Source: Polytrichum commune
Taxonomy: Eukaryota; Streptophyta; Polytrichopsida; Polytrichales; Polytrichaceae
Reading direction: 5' to 3'
Length of the DNA: 64,000 nt
NCBI GenBank assembly: GCA_950295325.1
Contig: OX485804.1
Coordinates: 52,824,001 to 52,888,000, forward strand
Shown: in pieces, positions 11,833 to 24,023 of the stretch
How the letters are laid out: every line of letters starts with the position of its first letter
How positions within the stretch are numbered: the stretch's first letter is position 1
The notes under the pieces: generated by a model
Told to the model about the DNA's origin: nothing
Databases searched by the model: none
What the model saw: the letters and a program-made list of their open reading frames with translations, nothing else
Position numbers and translations under genes: made by a program

Positions 11833-14094
11833 AAGGGTCAATTGATTATGCAAAAAATGTTGTCTACAAGTTATTATAAACATCTTAGCAAATTTGTTTT
11901 GATGTATAATAAAAACAACTCAACAACTACTTTGGTGCAAGGTTTCTATGTTTATTTTAATGGTTGCCTTTGAATGGTTTACTCTCTTGACTTAAGAATC
12001 AAGGATGAAGTTGATAAGAAATAACCTAATAGAATCTTCCTAACTTCATGAACATCGGGAGGACCCCTGAAGTTTTGTGAATCAATGTTGACAACCACAA
12101 TATCCAATAAATATCCACTACAAATTCATGAAATAATTATGTATTATACAAACTAACCACATACATGTGGTCATGGATCTACAACCCAATCAAAGGTTAT
12201 GCAAATGATTTAGAAGGTTATGAAGCATATTAAAATTTTATTCAAAGTTCTATTTGCGTGTATGTAGAATGTGCTCTCATGATTCTCAAGGAAGTGTGAA
12301 GAATTATTATGAGAGAGATTGGTATACCACTGCAACATGTGACTAATTTAGTTTCTACATGTATTATGAAACATAATATGTATACAATTGAAAAGGATAA
12401 ATTTGATTTGAAATGAATAGAAGAAACAAAGACATGGTTGAAAATGTGTATAAATAATATATCAAAGGTTCCTAGAAAATAATTTTAAAAACCGAAAGAA
12501 GGACAAGAAATGGAGGCTAAAATAGCAGCTATAAGTGAAGTAAGAATTATCATTATAAAATAAATGTATGAAGAATATAAAAGATTCACAAAGTCATTGA
12601 ATTTTTTTAATTAAAAAATTAAAAATATTAGATTCATTATTATAGGCTAAAAAATGTATGAAACAATAACCAAATCATTGTGGCAAATGAAGCTTCAACC
12701 AAATTCAAAATTAGATATTGAAGATATGATTATTGAATCTGATATGAATGAATGATTACATTAATGTATCAAGGTTGTCATACAAGCATCCATATTTATT
12801 TAATAAAGTTGTCATAGCCTTGAAAGATGCAATCCAACCGAAAAAATTGCTTAGTATTTATTTCCAAAATACCTTCCATTTTGTTTTGAATTATTTCTTT
12901 ATATATTTTGTAGTGCTTAGAGGTGAATTATGTTATATGTCTAAAATATTGTCATATTCATCATTTTCTTGAGCACTTGCTAGCATTTGATTGACAACAC
13001 TTGTACGTTGTTCATTTCACATATCCACATGTTTATAATATTGACATTCACATCTATTATGACCTAAAATTGCATTTAACATTTGTCATTTTTGTACCTT
13101 GTATTTCTTTTTGTAGGCTAGTCAAATCCTTCAAAATCGTGCAAACTTTAAATCATATAAGTATGAAACTTAATTCAAACATTAATTCATATTCACATAC
13201 AAATATTGGAATTTTGAATATAGTATCATTGGATTAAATACAATATGTAATAAAATTTATTAACTTCATGGAAAATATCTTCATGGTCTAAAATATCTAT
13301 AAGGCGTTGGATTATAATCAAGAGGTGTAGTGTTCAATTCCCAATGCATGTCTAAAATACTAAGTCTTCAATGGAGAGAACTAGGGATGGGGGACCCATT
13401 GCAATTCGGAAAGACCAAAAACTTTAAAAATGCCCAACTGGCCTAATCTTAATACGATTTTTTGATATTTTCAACATCAATATATCAATTAAATTACTTG
13501 ATGCCTTTTTTCTTGTTGATTTTATAAAAAAAAATTCATGTCATTATGAAATGGCTAAGAGTGCTTTAATCTCATAATCTCGCCATTTAATAGGAGCCTC
13601 ATCTTCACCTTCCAAATCACCTAACTCAAGTTCATCAAATTTTGCCCTGAGTCTTCTTCGGTGTTTCTTTTTATTTCAAAATTGATGCCCTACCTCTCTT
13701 CTCGTGGTTGTATTTCTACTACCTTCAACATTTTGTGGCATTTGCAATCCAATCACTTCTAAATCTACATCATTAAACAACTAAAAATGATTGAAACTCC
13801 AATTTTCCAATGAGAGTATGTACAACCCAAATTGTGGTTGACTTCATGGCATCCAAGGAGACTTATGGCTCCATTGTTGGATTTTAGAACCATTCCCATC
13901 TTTTGAGAAACATGCCATTCACTGGGAAAAATTGTCAAATAAAATTCAATCAAAAGAATTGTCTACTATAGTCAGAAGAAGAAGAACTCCGGTTTCCGGA
14001 GGAGGCCGGAGTGACTAGAGTGTCTGTTCGTAGAACATCCTTACTACAGTCACATATACTAGCGAGCTCCAAACACTTGGACGGTCTCTGCCTT

Positions 14095-14158
14095 TTCGAC
14101 CAATGAGAGCTCTCACATTGCACTAGTCATGGGCTTTAGTCTCGTGTGTGAAGTGGCC
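14095..14158. mobile_element. Partial copy of the 5104-5604 element (right end)
   Basis: The block CCAATGAGAG, then TTGCACTAGTCATGG and TAGTCTCGTGTGTGAAGTGG matches the right 65-70 bp of the element ending at 5604. No matching left end was found, so the copy is truncated. Confidence 0.6.
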
Positions 14159-14160
14159 TT

Positions 14161-15669
14161 CTTTGTGATCCGGAAAACGAACTCGAGGAGATAAAGATGG
14201 CGGGTTTGGGGTTCAAATCCTTGTTAACAAATAGTCTCCTTCCTCATGCAATAGGAGTACGATTTAGATTGACATTGTAGTTGCCGAGATTACTACTTGG
14301 GACATCCAAACATAATGCTACCAAATGCATGGGCCCCCCAAACACACCTTGAAATCATGTTTGTGAGCCGCCACCCTATACGAGGAAACCTAAACTATTG
14401 CAACATTAATAACAAACCAAAATGCCACACCTCTAAGCTAACTATAGCTTGTTGAAGTTTATCCTCAATACGTTGGCTTGCATAGGCTATCCAATTAAGC
14501 TAAAATTCCAACCCTTAAAGGCACCATTATATGTTCTATGGCCCACACAATAGCTTATAGAAGCTCCCAACAAGTATTACATTCAATGTTCACTTGGTCT
14601 ATAGATAGGAACTATATTCCAACATAACATGCTACATATATGAGGTGAAAATACATTCACACATAACAACAATGATAAGATATGATTGGGATGTATTTAA
14701 GTAATACTACCTAAAACATCCCGTTTTAAAACTATTACATATATGTACTTTCCATTGGGAGAATACGACCAAATTTTTAGTTAGCTTAAGGTGGGGCCAC
14801 TTATGACATTTCAAGCTAAAAATAACAACACATAACTTCACACCTCCGTACGACGTCTTGAAGCTCACAATGGACCTCTTGTATATTTTGGAATTAACAT
14901 ACCTATGCCCTAACAATGTTTATGTTGACTTGGTGTTTAAAGACACTTGGATATTTTCCAAGAGGATGTCATCCATCACCTTTCAACTTTCATCACAGTA
15001 CAAGTGAAGGCTCGACTACATGTAGACTTGAGCTCAAGCTCAAGCTTGCAAGTTTGGTGGGCCAAGGTGAAAGAATATAGACCCTTACATGAGAAAGAAT
15101 AGGAACCTCTGCATGTGAAAGAATACAAACCCTTATGTGATTTGTTGTAGCTGCAAAAAAGGATATAAAAAGAAGATTTAATGCTCATAATATGATAACC
15201 ATTATTATTCAATATAAAACATAATGGTGAGGGGCACATGTACGACTATATAATGAACATGAGAATTTTCACTTTGATATTAAATAAGATATTCATACAA
15301 GCTCCAAAAATTATGAATGAGGTGGCTATGGCCTCGGTTTGGATTGCTAACCATCTTGTACTAATCCCATGTTTCATATCCTAGTAGAAATAGGCTAGTA
15401 GGAAAAAGTAACCATTTAAGACCCATCTACCTTAGGGCCTAGGAGCTTCTATTCCCCCTCCCCCCTACAAAGGAGGAGGCCTTTGTAACCTGGGTGGGTC
15501 CGGGTCTGGCCCGGCCCGGGCGGGCACCGGTCCTCCAAGTGGACCAGCTGAAGGAGAAGCTCCAGGGAGTCATTTTGCAAACCCTAAGAGCTCGCATTGC
15601 AAGGTTTTTTGCACCGAATCTTTGTAATCAAGTCGAGGTGCTCTTACGGTGCGAAGTGGTTGTAGCACT
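14161..15669 (+). promoter_or_regulatory. Upstream region of the Rab5-interacting protein gene
   Basis: The distal part is AT-rich with no gene. From about 15440 base composition turns GC-rich, including GGCCCGGCCCGGGCGGGCAC near 15507, and leads to the start codon at 15670. This is probably the promoter and 5' UTR. Confidence 0.4.
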
Positions 15670-18046
15670 ATGAGTATGCGGGAGAGGACAGGGTCAGGTG
15701 GCGGGAAGGCTTTGTCGAAACAGCTCGAACAGCCGAAGCAGGTGGATGGCGATGTCAGCCTCTTCACTTACAGCAAGCTTCTCGACCCGAACGCTGATTG
15801 GGATCGGGTGAGTTAGCCTCACATTATGGTGCTCTGGATTCGCTTATTGGATGCCCTAAGATGTGCGGAGGTCTGTAACTTTATATTTTCTTTTATTTTT
15901 TGGACTGTTGTGGCATTCGCGTGGAAGATGCGAGGATCCGTTGGATCGGATGGCATGGTCGTAGTCTAGAGTAGGGTTTTATGTCGTTGTTGGATGTGCA
16001 GGGTGAGTTAGTGGCTTGCTTTTTGAGAGCGAGTTCTTCGGGATGTGTATATTAAGATCGTTTGTGCAATGCTTGGAGGAGTGCAACCGATCATTGAGCG
16101 CGTAATACAAACGTGTTTTTGATCGGCACTGGATTTGCGTCTCCCTTCATTTGAGGTTGTTATAAGTATTGTATATTCTTTTCTTTATTGGCGTAGAGAC
16201 CGAGCTTCGTGAGCTTGGGGATGTGGAAATGTATGCATACGTAGTGGTCAGGCAAAGCCATTTTGCTGATGTGTATATTATTGATTGGGTACGAGGAGGA
16301 ACATTATCATCTGTAATTGATGACCATGTCATGACTTGACCACTACATCCAGTAATGGCTACGTGTTGCTTTGCCATAATCATCCAGTATCTACCTAGCT
16401 GCTACTGCAAGTCGGTAGGTTGGGTGCCTACAATAAACTGTGGTAGGGCTCCTTGCATCTATTACCTAGTTCACAAGAGGTGTAAAGGATGATGAAAAAC
16501 TTCTGATTATATAAGCAGAATGGACATATTTAGAGGTATTAAGAAGTCAGATGGCAGGCAGGCATCTCTTGCTATATGTGATTGGATATTGCTTCACTGC
16601 TAGGCAGTGCCTCTGTTGATTAGGTTTTAGAAAAACCATTTGGTATGGGGCTTGCCTGTTCTCATCCAGACCAATTGGTTGAGCTCACTAGAAGTACATT
16701 GCAGTGATTAAAAGGTTGAATCTTGCAGATTTCTTGCATGCCAGTGCCTTCAGATGAGGCCTTTTCATTCAAAAGTCAGCAAAGGGGGATCTTGTGGTTT
16801 ACAGTATTCAGGTTTGATTTGGAGGGGAATGGTATTGCAGAGCCCCAAGGCACTTCTCTATCAAAGTAATGTGAAAACAATGAAGTATTGCATTCTCATC
16901 AAAGAAAAGTCCGAAGACATAGTCAAGGTGTTCGCAGTATTTGGAACAGTTTAAATGTTCCTTATACTTCATAATTCTGGAGAATGAGATTTTAATTTAT
17001 GAAGGTTTGCATAAGCATGCCCAATTTGATCAGTGAAAGAATTTGCCTCTTACTATTTGCATATTTTTATGTACTGGATTATCAGGATCAACTGGGAGAT
17101 GTGTTGCACTGGATAAGGCAAGCTATTGCGGTGGTTTGTGGCATTGTGTGGGGTGCTATTCCATTAACTGGAGTGGTTTGGTTGATACTGTGAGTACTTC
17201 ATCTTTCTAGCCCTGCAAAGGTTGCTGAACTGGACAACATTTGTATTTGCCTCATGATGTCTTAAAGTCAATTGTATGCTTTGATATCCTAGATCATACA
17301 CTTATCTCATTGCACAATCCAATTGCTGAGCCTGTTTTGGGTGGGTTTAGAGCCTCAGTACCCACAGTCTGGATCAAATGATACTAAAAAAGTTTCTTTA
17401 GTTAAATTACTACACAACCTTTCTCTGCTGTTGTTATAAATTGCAACAGAGGTCTCTGAATTCAACTCTAGGATCAGAAGGATCTGTAGTTTGGAATTCC
17501 TTTCACTAGCGAGTGTTACGCAGTAGCAGCTTTTGGTATCATTCAAGTTTGCTGCATGAGGTTTTGAAACTACGCATATAGTAATTGGACTTAGTTGTTT
17601 GAATTTGACATAAAGTACAGGAAGGACTGGTTTCCTAAAAATGAGCTTCCTGCAGTTTATATAGCTTGGCAGAATATTCAAGCATTTAGTAGTTCACAAA
17701 ACTGAAATACTTTTGCAGTTTTATTGCACTGTCAACAGGTTTAGTGTATGGATATTATAGCCTGTATTTGAAGGTGGATCATGAGGAGTTTGGTGGTCAT
17801 GAAACATTGCTGCAAGAGGGCATGTTTGCATCGATGACACTCTTTTTGGTAAGCTTGCTATATTTAATGAAATTTCTTGGTTGCCTTGATTTCGCTCTGT
17901 GGATCTTGCCTAGTCTGCATTTGTGCTGAACCTGATTTTGTTGTGACTTGAGGCAATCCTGAGTTCAGAATTGGATGCTAATTTGATAAATATTGGGGTT
18001 TTGGCAGCTGGCATGGATATTGGTGTACAGTGTCTTCCATTTCTAA
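15670..18046 (+). CDS. Rab5-interacting family protein (RAB5IF/OPTI-like), 136 aa
   Basis: Four exons join in phase: 15670-15807, 17086-17189, 17719-17848 and 18008-18046, all with GT-AG borders. The product starts MSMRERTGSG, has a polar N-terminus to about residue 46 ending in NADWDR, then DQLGDVLHWIRQ. Hydrophobic segments lie at about 59-77, 80-98 and 118-136, separated by a loop containing VDHEEFGGHETLLQEGMFAS. This is the plant Rab5ip family (At5g59410/At2g29020 type), homologous to animal RAB5IF/OPTI. The animal protein belongs to an EMC6-like fold and partners TMCO1 in the ER multipass translocon; it has also been linked to respirasome assembly. Function in this plant is inferred from family. 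Length and intron positions look complete, and the start is the first ATG of the conserved N-terminus. Confidence 0.93.
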
Positions 18047-20347
18047 GTTGCCACAGCGCATGAAGGCAGCTTCTTTGTACTCAAAATTTTTAGGACTTTT
18101 ATTCTTGTACTTCAGATTCATATTTGCGTTGAGAAATGTGTAGCTTCTGCGGATGGATTAGGTTTTTGGTTTGATACCTCCTGTTTTTCACGAACTGCAA
18201 GAGTTTCCAAACTCCACCTGTTGTTGGCATTGGGTTACTTAGACAGGAGCCATTGGTTCCAAGAGTGGGTTATAACATTATCTTCACACATTCTTTCAGT
18301 AGGGATGAAGGAATTGCACTTGTAAGATGCAATTGGTGTACGGGCTTATCATTTAGGAATGTCCCATTTCATAATTTACCGAAGCTCTTGAATTTCCACA
18401 CCCCTGTAGTCTGTTCTATCATGACCTGTGACATATCTGTGTCATAGCTACAAATTGTTGCATCCTCTCTTGGAATGGTATATGAATGAACTCTTAAGAG
18501 TACATAATCCTTAGGAAGGAGGTCCCTACATCCGTTCTCAATGGATGGAGTTAATGAAAAGCTTATGAAATAAAGTGCCTTGTGGGTTGATGTTTTACCA
18601 GATTAAAGCATTCAACAATTTGATCTATATACTGATTGTACTATCTAATATACTGGTTCTATGTCATGTCCAGTTCTGACATACCTAAGGGTTTTGCTAA
18701 GCAAGGTACCCAAATTAGTGCATTGGATCTTATATGGTGACTCGTGTATCCTGTCGAAAGACGCAAACTTACACCGTTGAGAATTGAACTTGATATACTT
18801 ATATACCTGTACATAAGACCCATTGTGGAATTCATATTTCGAGGAAAGCTTTCTGACAGTGCCTGGCATTGGTTGAGAAGTAGACAACATTTCCTACAAG
18901 GGGTGCATCAGTAATAGCATCAAAACTTGCTTTTACACCCAGCTCTTCCACAGTGTCTACCACTTCAGCCAGGTAATTGACTAACTTACCTCATCTAAGG
19001 TAGAGAGTGCTTAAACCAGCACATTAAGCTATTGCACATACATATGGCTATGTGCTTGATATAAGAAATAAAAAATTCATATTAGCCTTTGGGTTAAACA
19101 TAGGTATAAAGGAAGAAAAAATGTTTGTAGTCTCAATTAACTTGGGAATAATGAAAGTGATATCAACTTGAAAATTCATAATTTTGACTAGGTTTTGTCA
19201 CATTGGTTCCCAACGAGGAAGAGTTCCCACACAGGTGCGGGAAGGGAGACCGGGCACTGCCCCCCTCCCCTTTTGCGTATAGAATGCTAGAATAGGCATT
19301 GACAAGCCACCTTATATCCACCTTACACCAACACGAGATAAAGTGGAGCTTGTTACCTACCCTACATGGAGGTAGTGGAGGCCGCTTTGATGTGGCACCT
19401 AAAACTGTCACTCCATGAGCCTGGACACTCCTACACGATGGGGAATGGTTCAAGATAATAGAGTGCTGACAATTGAGAGGTGTTTATAGGTGTTGGTTTT
19501 GGGTGGGGTGTTGGTTTTGCCACCCTCTACCTTCGTAAATACGCGAATGTGGCAAAGGAGACGGCTGCAAAACCTTCCACTGTTTTCAGGATGTTTTGAG
19601 CTTTCAGTTTTGGACCTTGTTTATTATAAGCATACCTGGAGTAGTGGTGATGGTGGTGAATTCCGGTGGTGAATTCCATTCTTTGTGAAGAAAAGAAGAT
19701 GAGGTTGTCTGTTGAATCCTAAATTTTCTGCAAATTGCGAGCTTCGCACCTCGTAGGAATGTCTCATACCTGAACATGGACTCATGTATCTGTGGCATAA
19801 CAAATTTTGTTGTGAATGTCAATTGCGCATGATTTCCAATTGCACTTCATAGACTAGAAACAGCCTGTTGCATTGACTTTGTGACGAGCTTCTTGTTCTC
19901 ATGTCTGTGGAAGCTGTGAATGCTTTCTCCAAGCTCCTTCATGAGCTTGAATACCTCCAACATTGCAGGCGTCATCTCTGTTCTGATCATCGCAGGGATT
20001 TGAGAAGGGTTGCATCTGTGATCCATATATTTTCCACGTAATCACTTCTGCTCGAATTGTCACAAATGAAGAAGATAGTATCATCTTCATAATGCAATCT
20101 ATCTGCTGCCAAGTTGTTTCTGGGATCCTACTTTTTAAATTGGAGTTTGTAACTGAAATATTTGCAACAATTATATCTACATTTTGGCAACCTGCAACAT
20201 GGGCAGGTGGGGCACCGACGCAGTCACCAGTCCAAGGTTCCAAAACAGCCAGCTATCAATGATAGCATGTTGAGGAGACCGCTCGGGGATGACCTAGGAC
20301 AGTAATTCATAAGCACCAGTGCAACAAGCCAAGACAACATGGGTCCA
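18047..20347. other. 3' UTR and intergenic DNA
   Basis: The 3' UTR of the Rab5-interacting gene probably occupies the first few hundred bases. The rest holds no recognised gene. Minus-strand frames at 19163-19453 and 19899-20243 show no family signature. Confidence 0.4.
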
Positions 20348-20579
20348 AACTACACTAAGATATGATATTTAGTGTCATTGACTCTTTGGAATCATGCAAT
20401 CTTATATCTATTTTTTATTATATACCTCGTATTTCACCGACAAATATTAAATTGATTGTTTGGACCTTATAGAACATTAACAACTCTACTTAATACAATA
20501 TTACATCAATGATAAAAAAGATATAGCATTGTGTGAATCCAAATAGTAAGTGACACTAAGTATCATATTTAGTGTAGTT
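20348..20579. mobile_element. Long-armed foldback MITE, 232 bp
   Basis: The ends are AACTACACTAAGATATGATA and, on the minus strand, AACTACACTAAATATGATAC. The inverted arms stay alignable for about 60 bp, with TTAGTGTCA then TTTGGA and TATATC in both, leaving a short AT-rich centre. No coding capacity, and no clear target duplication. A partial relative is at 38070-38105. Confidence 0.85.
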
Positions 20580-20929
20580 ATGATGCATATGGTGTGGAGT
20601 GAAGGGGCTCTCTTGCATTCCTTATAGAAGGCAATCATCTAGGGTCAACACTGTGAGTGCACAATGGTGCAATTTTGTGCCAAGCTTCATATATTCATGC
20701 CATGGATGATGGAACCTAAATTTACCATGAAAGGGTTCCCAGAGCGCCGCTTTTTCCTACAACCAAATTCATGCCAAAACTAAGCAAATTTGTGAAGGAT
20801 GAAATTTGGACTACATATCTATAGTTGGAACAAGTAACATTGTCATTGATCTACACCAAATAGTTCTTTGGAAGCCCTCTCTTATAAAATGATTATAATT
20901 CAAGAACTATACAGTAATCTCCCGCTTAA

Positions 20930-21319
20930 GGGCCGGTTCACACTATGCCCAAGTCGAGAGGAGAAGCGTTACTTTTCTGGAAACTATGTCGAGAGGAGAA
21001 GCCTTTGGGCTGAAAAAGTATATTAAAATAATCCGCTTGAAGCCTTTGTCAGATTTTGAATATTTTAAAGAAAAAAAGTTCGGCCTCTCGACGGAAGTTT
21101 GGGTCGAGCATTTTGCTTGACCCAAACTTTGCTCGAGAGGCCGAACTCTTGGCGCCATAACTTCCTAAAAGTGTTGCCACCTAGGCTCTTTTGGAGGCGA
21201 CGTCCTTTGGACTTCGGCCTCTAGTGTAAAGGCTGAGAGGACGGACTTTGGACATTTCTGCATTTTCATTGGTCCAAACGCTTCTCCTCTCGAAGTTTGG
21301 CCATAGTGTGAACCGGCCC
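20930..21319. mobile_element. Harbinger-like MITE, copy A, 390 bp, TAA duplication
   Basis: Both ends read GGGCCGGTTCACACTATG into the element, and the flanks are TAA on each side (20927-20929, 21320-21322). Arms remain similar for about 45 bp, including TCGAGAGGAGAAGCG. A second, central hairpin at about 21080-21145 has arms built on CGGCCTCTCGA and CAAACTT. There is no transposase. It is a close relative of copy B at 37366-37727, and it sits inside the end of a pogo-like element. Confidence 0.92.
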
Positions 21320-21654
21320 TAAGTACGCACCCGTTTAAGCATGCATCTTGCTTAAGTGCCCAAATATTTTAAGAAAAATTAGGAGTCATAGTTTATTGTT
21401 TGAACATGTCATGCAGAGTCATTTGCCGCGAATGCATGATTTTTTTATGCTTGATATCAAATGTTAGTTTGTTAATGCTTCGTTGAAACGTTTCAAACGA
21501 TCGTTGCAGTTCATCATACATATGTCCAACTTTCGTTTGAACATCGGAGCAAAGTAATCGGTTGTCGATGTCGAGGGTAATGTTGTGTAGAGCTTCAAAG
21601 CCTCTTAAGGCGGTAGCACTTTAAGATTTAGCAAATGTCTCGATAAGCTAGATT

Positions 21655-21813
21655 TCATTGTAGTATGTTCTCTTGAGTGTCGCGGACTTTCCTGATAGCG
21701 CCTTCACTGACTTCATACTCCCACCTCATCGCCTGCTTGCTCGGCATGTTCGGCTTGCTCAACTTTACAATGATTTCACATCGTTGGGCTTCATCGAATT
21801 GTGATTCATCGAA
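21655..21813 (-). pseudogene. Pogo/CENP-B-type HTH DNA-binding domain relic
   Basis: Reading leftward from 21813 the frame encodes about 52 residues, including FDEAQRCEIIVKLSKPNMPS and then WEYEVSEGAIRKVRDTQENI, before a stop at 21655. The pattern (Lys/Pro-rich turn, Met-Pro-Ser-Lys, then EVSEGAIRKV) is that of the helix-turn-helix at the N-terminus of pogo/Tigger transposases related to CENP-B. No start codon belongs to it, and the downstream catalytic part is not readable here. It is a broken transposase. Confidence 0.6.
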
Positions 21814-21860
21814 TCAAAGGGTCTAGAAGAGTATCCAACACTTCAAAATCTGACTAAAGT

Positions 21861-23007
21861 CAGGTGCAACATAGAACCCATCAAGGACCCAGAACCAAGT
21901 ATGCCCTTGAACTTCGTGACAATGCCATCCTTGATTGGAGTCTCCTCCAAATCATTTGGATTCAGAGATCTTTACACATATTCACTAAAGGTTGAGGCAT
22001 CTATAACCGATAAAACAAGAGAGTTTGCATTTCTTTAGGAAGAGTGATAGCAAAGGGACTATTTTTTCTTGTGAAGAGAAACAAATTATAAGGAGAATGT
22101 AATAACTAATTAATTGATTACATGAATATGGAAATTGCTCCAAATCTTGAAGCGGTGAAGTTAGGGTAACACATGGTTGATCTATAGGTTAACCTAAAAT
22201 CATTCATTTAAATTCTAATGCTTAGCTTCAACATTTGTCAAATCTCTTATGAGGGTAATCAATCACAAGCCACCACCACATAAACCTTAACTTTGTTCGC
22301 CTACAAAGTATGGATCTCATCCATGCCAACACTTACATGATCCTAGCGAGCAATTATATGGTCTTAGTTGACTATGGATGCCTCAACCTTACATATATTG
22401 CACGCCAACCCAAATATATTTAAACTAGCAAGTTGCATGTTGCACATGCAACAACAACAAACCACAAGTTGTACATGTGATTTATGGATGAAAACCTGTC
22501 ACATGAATGGTTTTGCATCATGCACATGACATGGATGAAGACTCGAGCACCAAATAGCATGATAGTTCTATGTTCAATTAATTTGACGGATGCATATTCT
22601 CATGTAGATTTCATAACATTACTCAACAACGTGTTTTTATTATAATTATTATGTTGAACCCTTAACTGTCAAGAAAAGTATTTGTCACTATTGAGAAGAA
22701 AATCAAACATGATGGTAGGATTTTTCCTTAGAGATTGGTGTTCTATCATATTGTGTGCATGTTTCAATGTGTCCACTTTGATATGTGCGAACGACTATCA
22801 TTCTACAACATGACCTCTTCCTCACTCAATGTTCTTCCTCACGCAAGGGTAGAGAGAACTTGCAAGACATTCCTTCATTGCCTTCCTATTCGAGGTGCTA
22901 GAAGCAAATGTTTTCTTTGCCTTTGCCTTAAATAAAAATTGGGTGTTATCATATGTTTGTTTAAAAGTTAGATAGCATAATTTAAGTTAATGCTTTCACA
23001 TTTGAAG
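21861..23007. other. Intergenic, nothing recognised
   Basis: AT-rich DNA with no recognised gene or element. The missing right end of the pogo-like element may lie within the first few hundred bases but could not be identified. Confidence 0.4.
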
Positions 23008-23594
23008 CCTTTGGAGACTTCACACTATGCCTGCCCAAAGGCTTCAATTCCTATATTTGATTGACTATTTTCAGCTCATTTCTTTGGGGTCAATATGGGG
23101 TCACCTTGTACATTTTTTCATTCCATAGTGGAACATGTAGAAGTGTTATTAAAGGTTGTTTTATTGACAAACAAAACAGAAATAAACAAGACATCATAAT
23201 TTCTCAATAGATAGAAATATTAAATAGAAATTTGTTTCATCTTAGATGCAATCTCAAGCTATGGAGAAGTCCAGTAATCGTTCAACCTACTCCAACACAT
23301 TGGACTCTTCTTTTGGGTGGGCAATCTCGGTTAGGTTTGATTAAAGACGGGTTATGAGGGTGGGAACGTCTTACTTTCATGCATTTACAAACAACTTCTG
23401 AAAATCCTCAATGGAAATAAGATTACCTATGTCTTTGAATTGAAGGTCGGCTTCACACTATGGCCGTCCAAGTCGAGAGGCCATGAGATTGAATGGCCAA
23501 ACTTTGTTGAGAGTTCAAAGAAATGAGCTGAAAATAATCAATAAAATATAGGAATTGAAGCCTTTGGGCAGGCATAGTGTGAAGTCTCCAAAGG
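23008..23594. repeat. ~80-bp inverted duplication flanking ~430 bp
   Basis: The block at 23008-23085 (CCTTTGGAGACTTCACACTA, then TGCCTGCCCAAAGGCTTCAA) recurs inverted at 23518-23594 with only a few changes. The right arm lies inside the next element (23444-24023), so the two structures overlap. Confidence 0.85.
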
Positions 23595-24023
23595 CCAAGC
23601 CTAAAGTCCAAACTATTGGCCATGAACTCTCACAACTTCTTGACTTGGACAGTCACAGTGTGAAGCCTCCAAAGGCCAAGCCGAGAGAGAGAGAGAAAGA
23701 GAGAGAGACCCACTTTATTCCCTACCCAAACCAACCCCTCCAATCTAACAACGAAGATCTTGTCAGTTTTTTTTTTCTTAAATGAAAAAATTCAACGGTC
23801 TCTCAACCATAATTTGAGTTTTCATTAATGTCTGACCCAAACTTCTTTTGGGAGTCCATCGCCTTGGTAAAAAATTATTGCCATGTAGACATTTTGGAGA
23901 ACGACAACCTTTGGACTTTGGCCTCTAGTGTGAAGGGTCGAGAGGTCAAATTCTTGGTTTCTTGCAATCTGATTGGTGGAAATTGACGGCCTCTCAACCC
24001 TCGGCCATAGTGTGAAGCGGCAC
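23444..24023. mobile_element. Harbinger-like element, diverged, 580 bp
   Basis: The left end is AGGTCGGCTTCACACTATGG. The right end, on the minus strand, is GTGCCGCTTCACACTATGG. Flanks are TGA and TAA, both fitting TNA. The interior repeats TCCAAAGGCCAAGCC twice and contains a short GA run at 23685-23708. It resembles the GGGCCGGTTCACACTATG family but is more diverged. Confidence 0.65.

Larger units (their letters stand above)
8603..13970. other. Intergenic, no recognised gene
   Basis: About 5 kb of AT-rich DNA with two GA microsatellites. An open frame at 10763-11200 is hydrophobic because the strand is T-rich, and it shows no family features. An acidic frame at 11521-11832 is listed separately. 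Confidence 0.45.
20909..21860 (-). mobile_element. Pogo/Tigger-like element fragment, interrupted
   Basis: A TA dinucleotide is followed by CAGTAATCTCCCGCTTAAG at 20911, a typical pogo-type terminus. The sequence is broken by the Harbinger-like element at 20930-21319. It resumes with repeated TTAAG-containing subterminal motifs (GTTTAAGC, GCTTAAGTGCCC) at about 21320-21365. Further in, a minus-strand DNA-binding domain of pogo type lies at 21813-21655. The opposite terminus was not found, so the element is incomplete and its right boundary is approximate. Confidence 0.6.

Noticed and set aside
13286-13352. tRNA-like phrase (TAAGGCGTTGGATTATAATC then GTGTTCAATTCCC)
   Set aside because: It resembles D-arm/anticodon and T-arm pieces, but no acceptor stem pairs across it and the T-loop is off consensus. 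At most a tRNA-derived relic.
19899-20243. 114-aa minus-strand frame with several cysteines
   Set aside because: No recognisable spacing or family, and no splice partners.
20943-21158. 71-aa minus-strand frame inside the MITE, repeated as 69 aa at 37379-37588
   Set aside because: The similarity comes from the two MITE copies being alike. It spans the hairpins, ends in the TIR and resembles no transposase.
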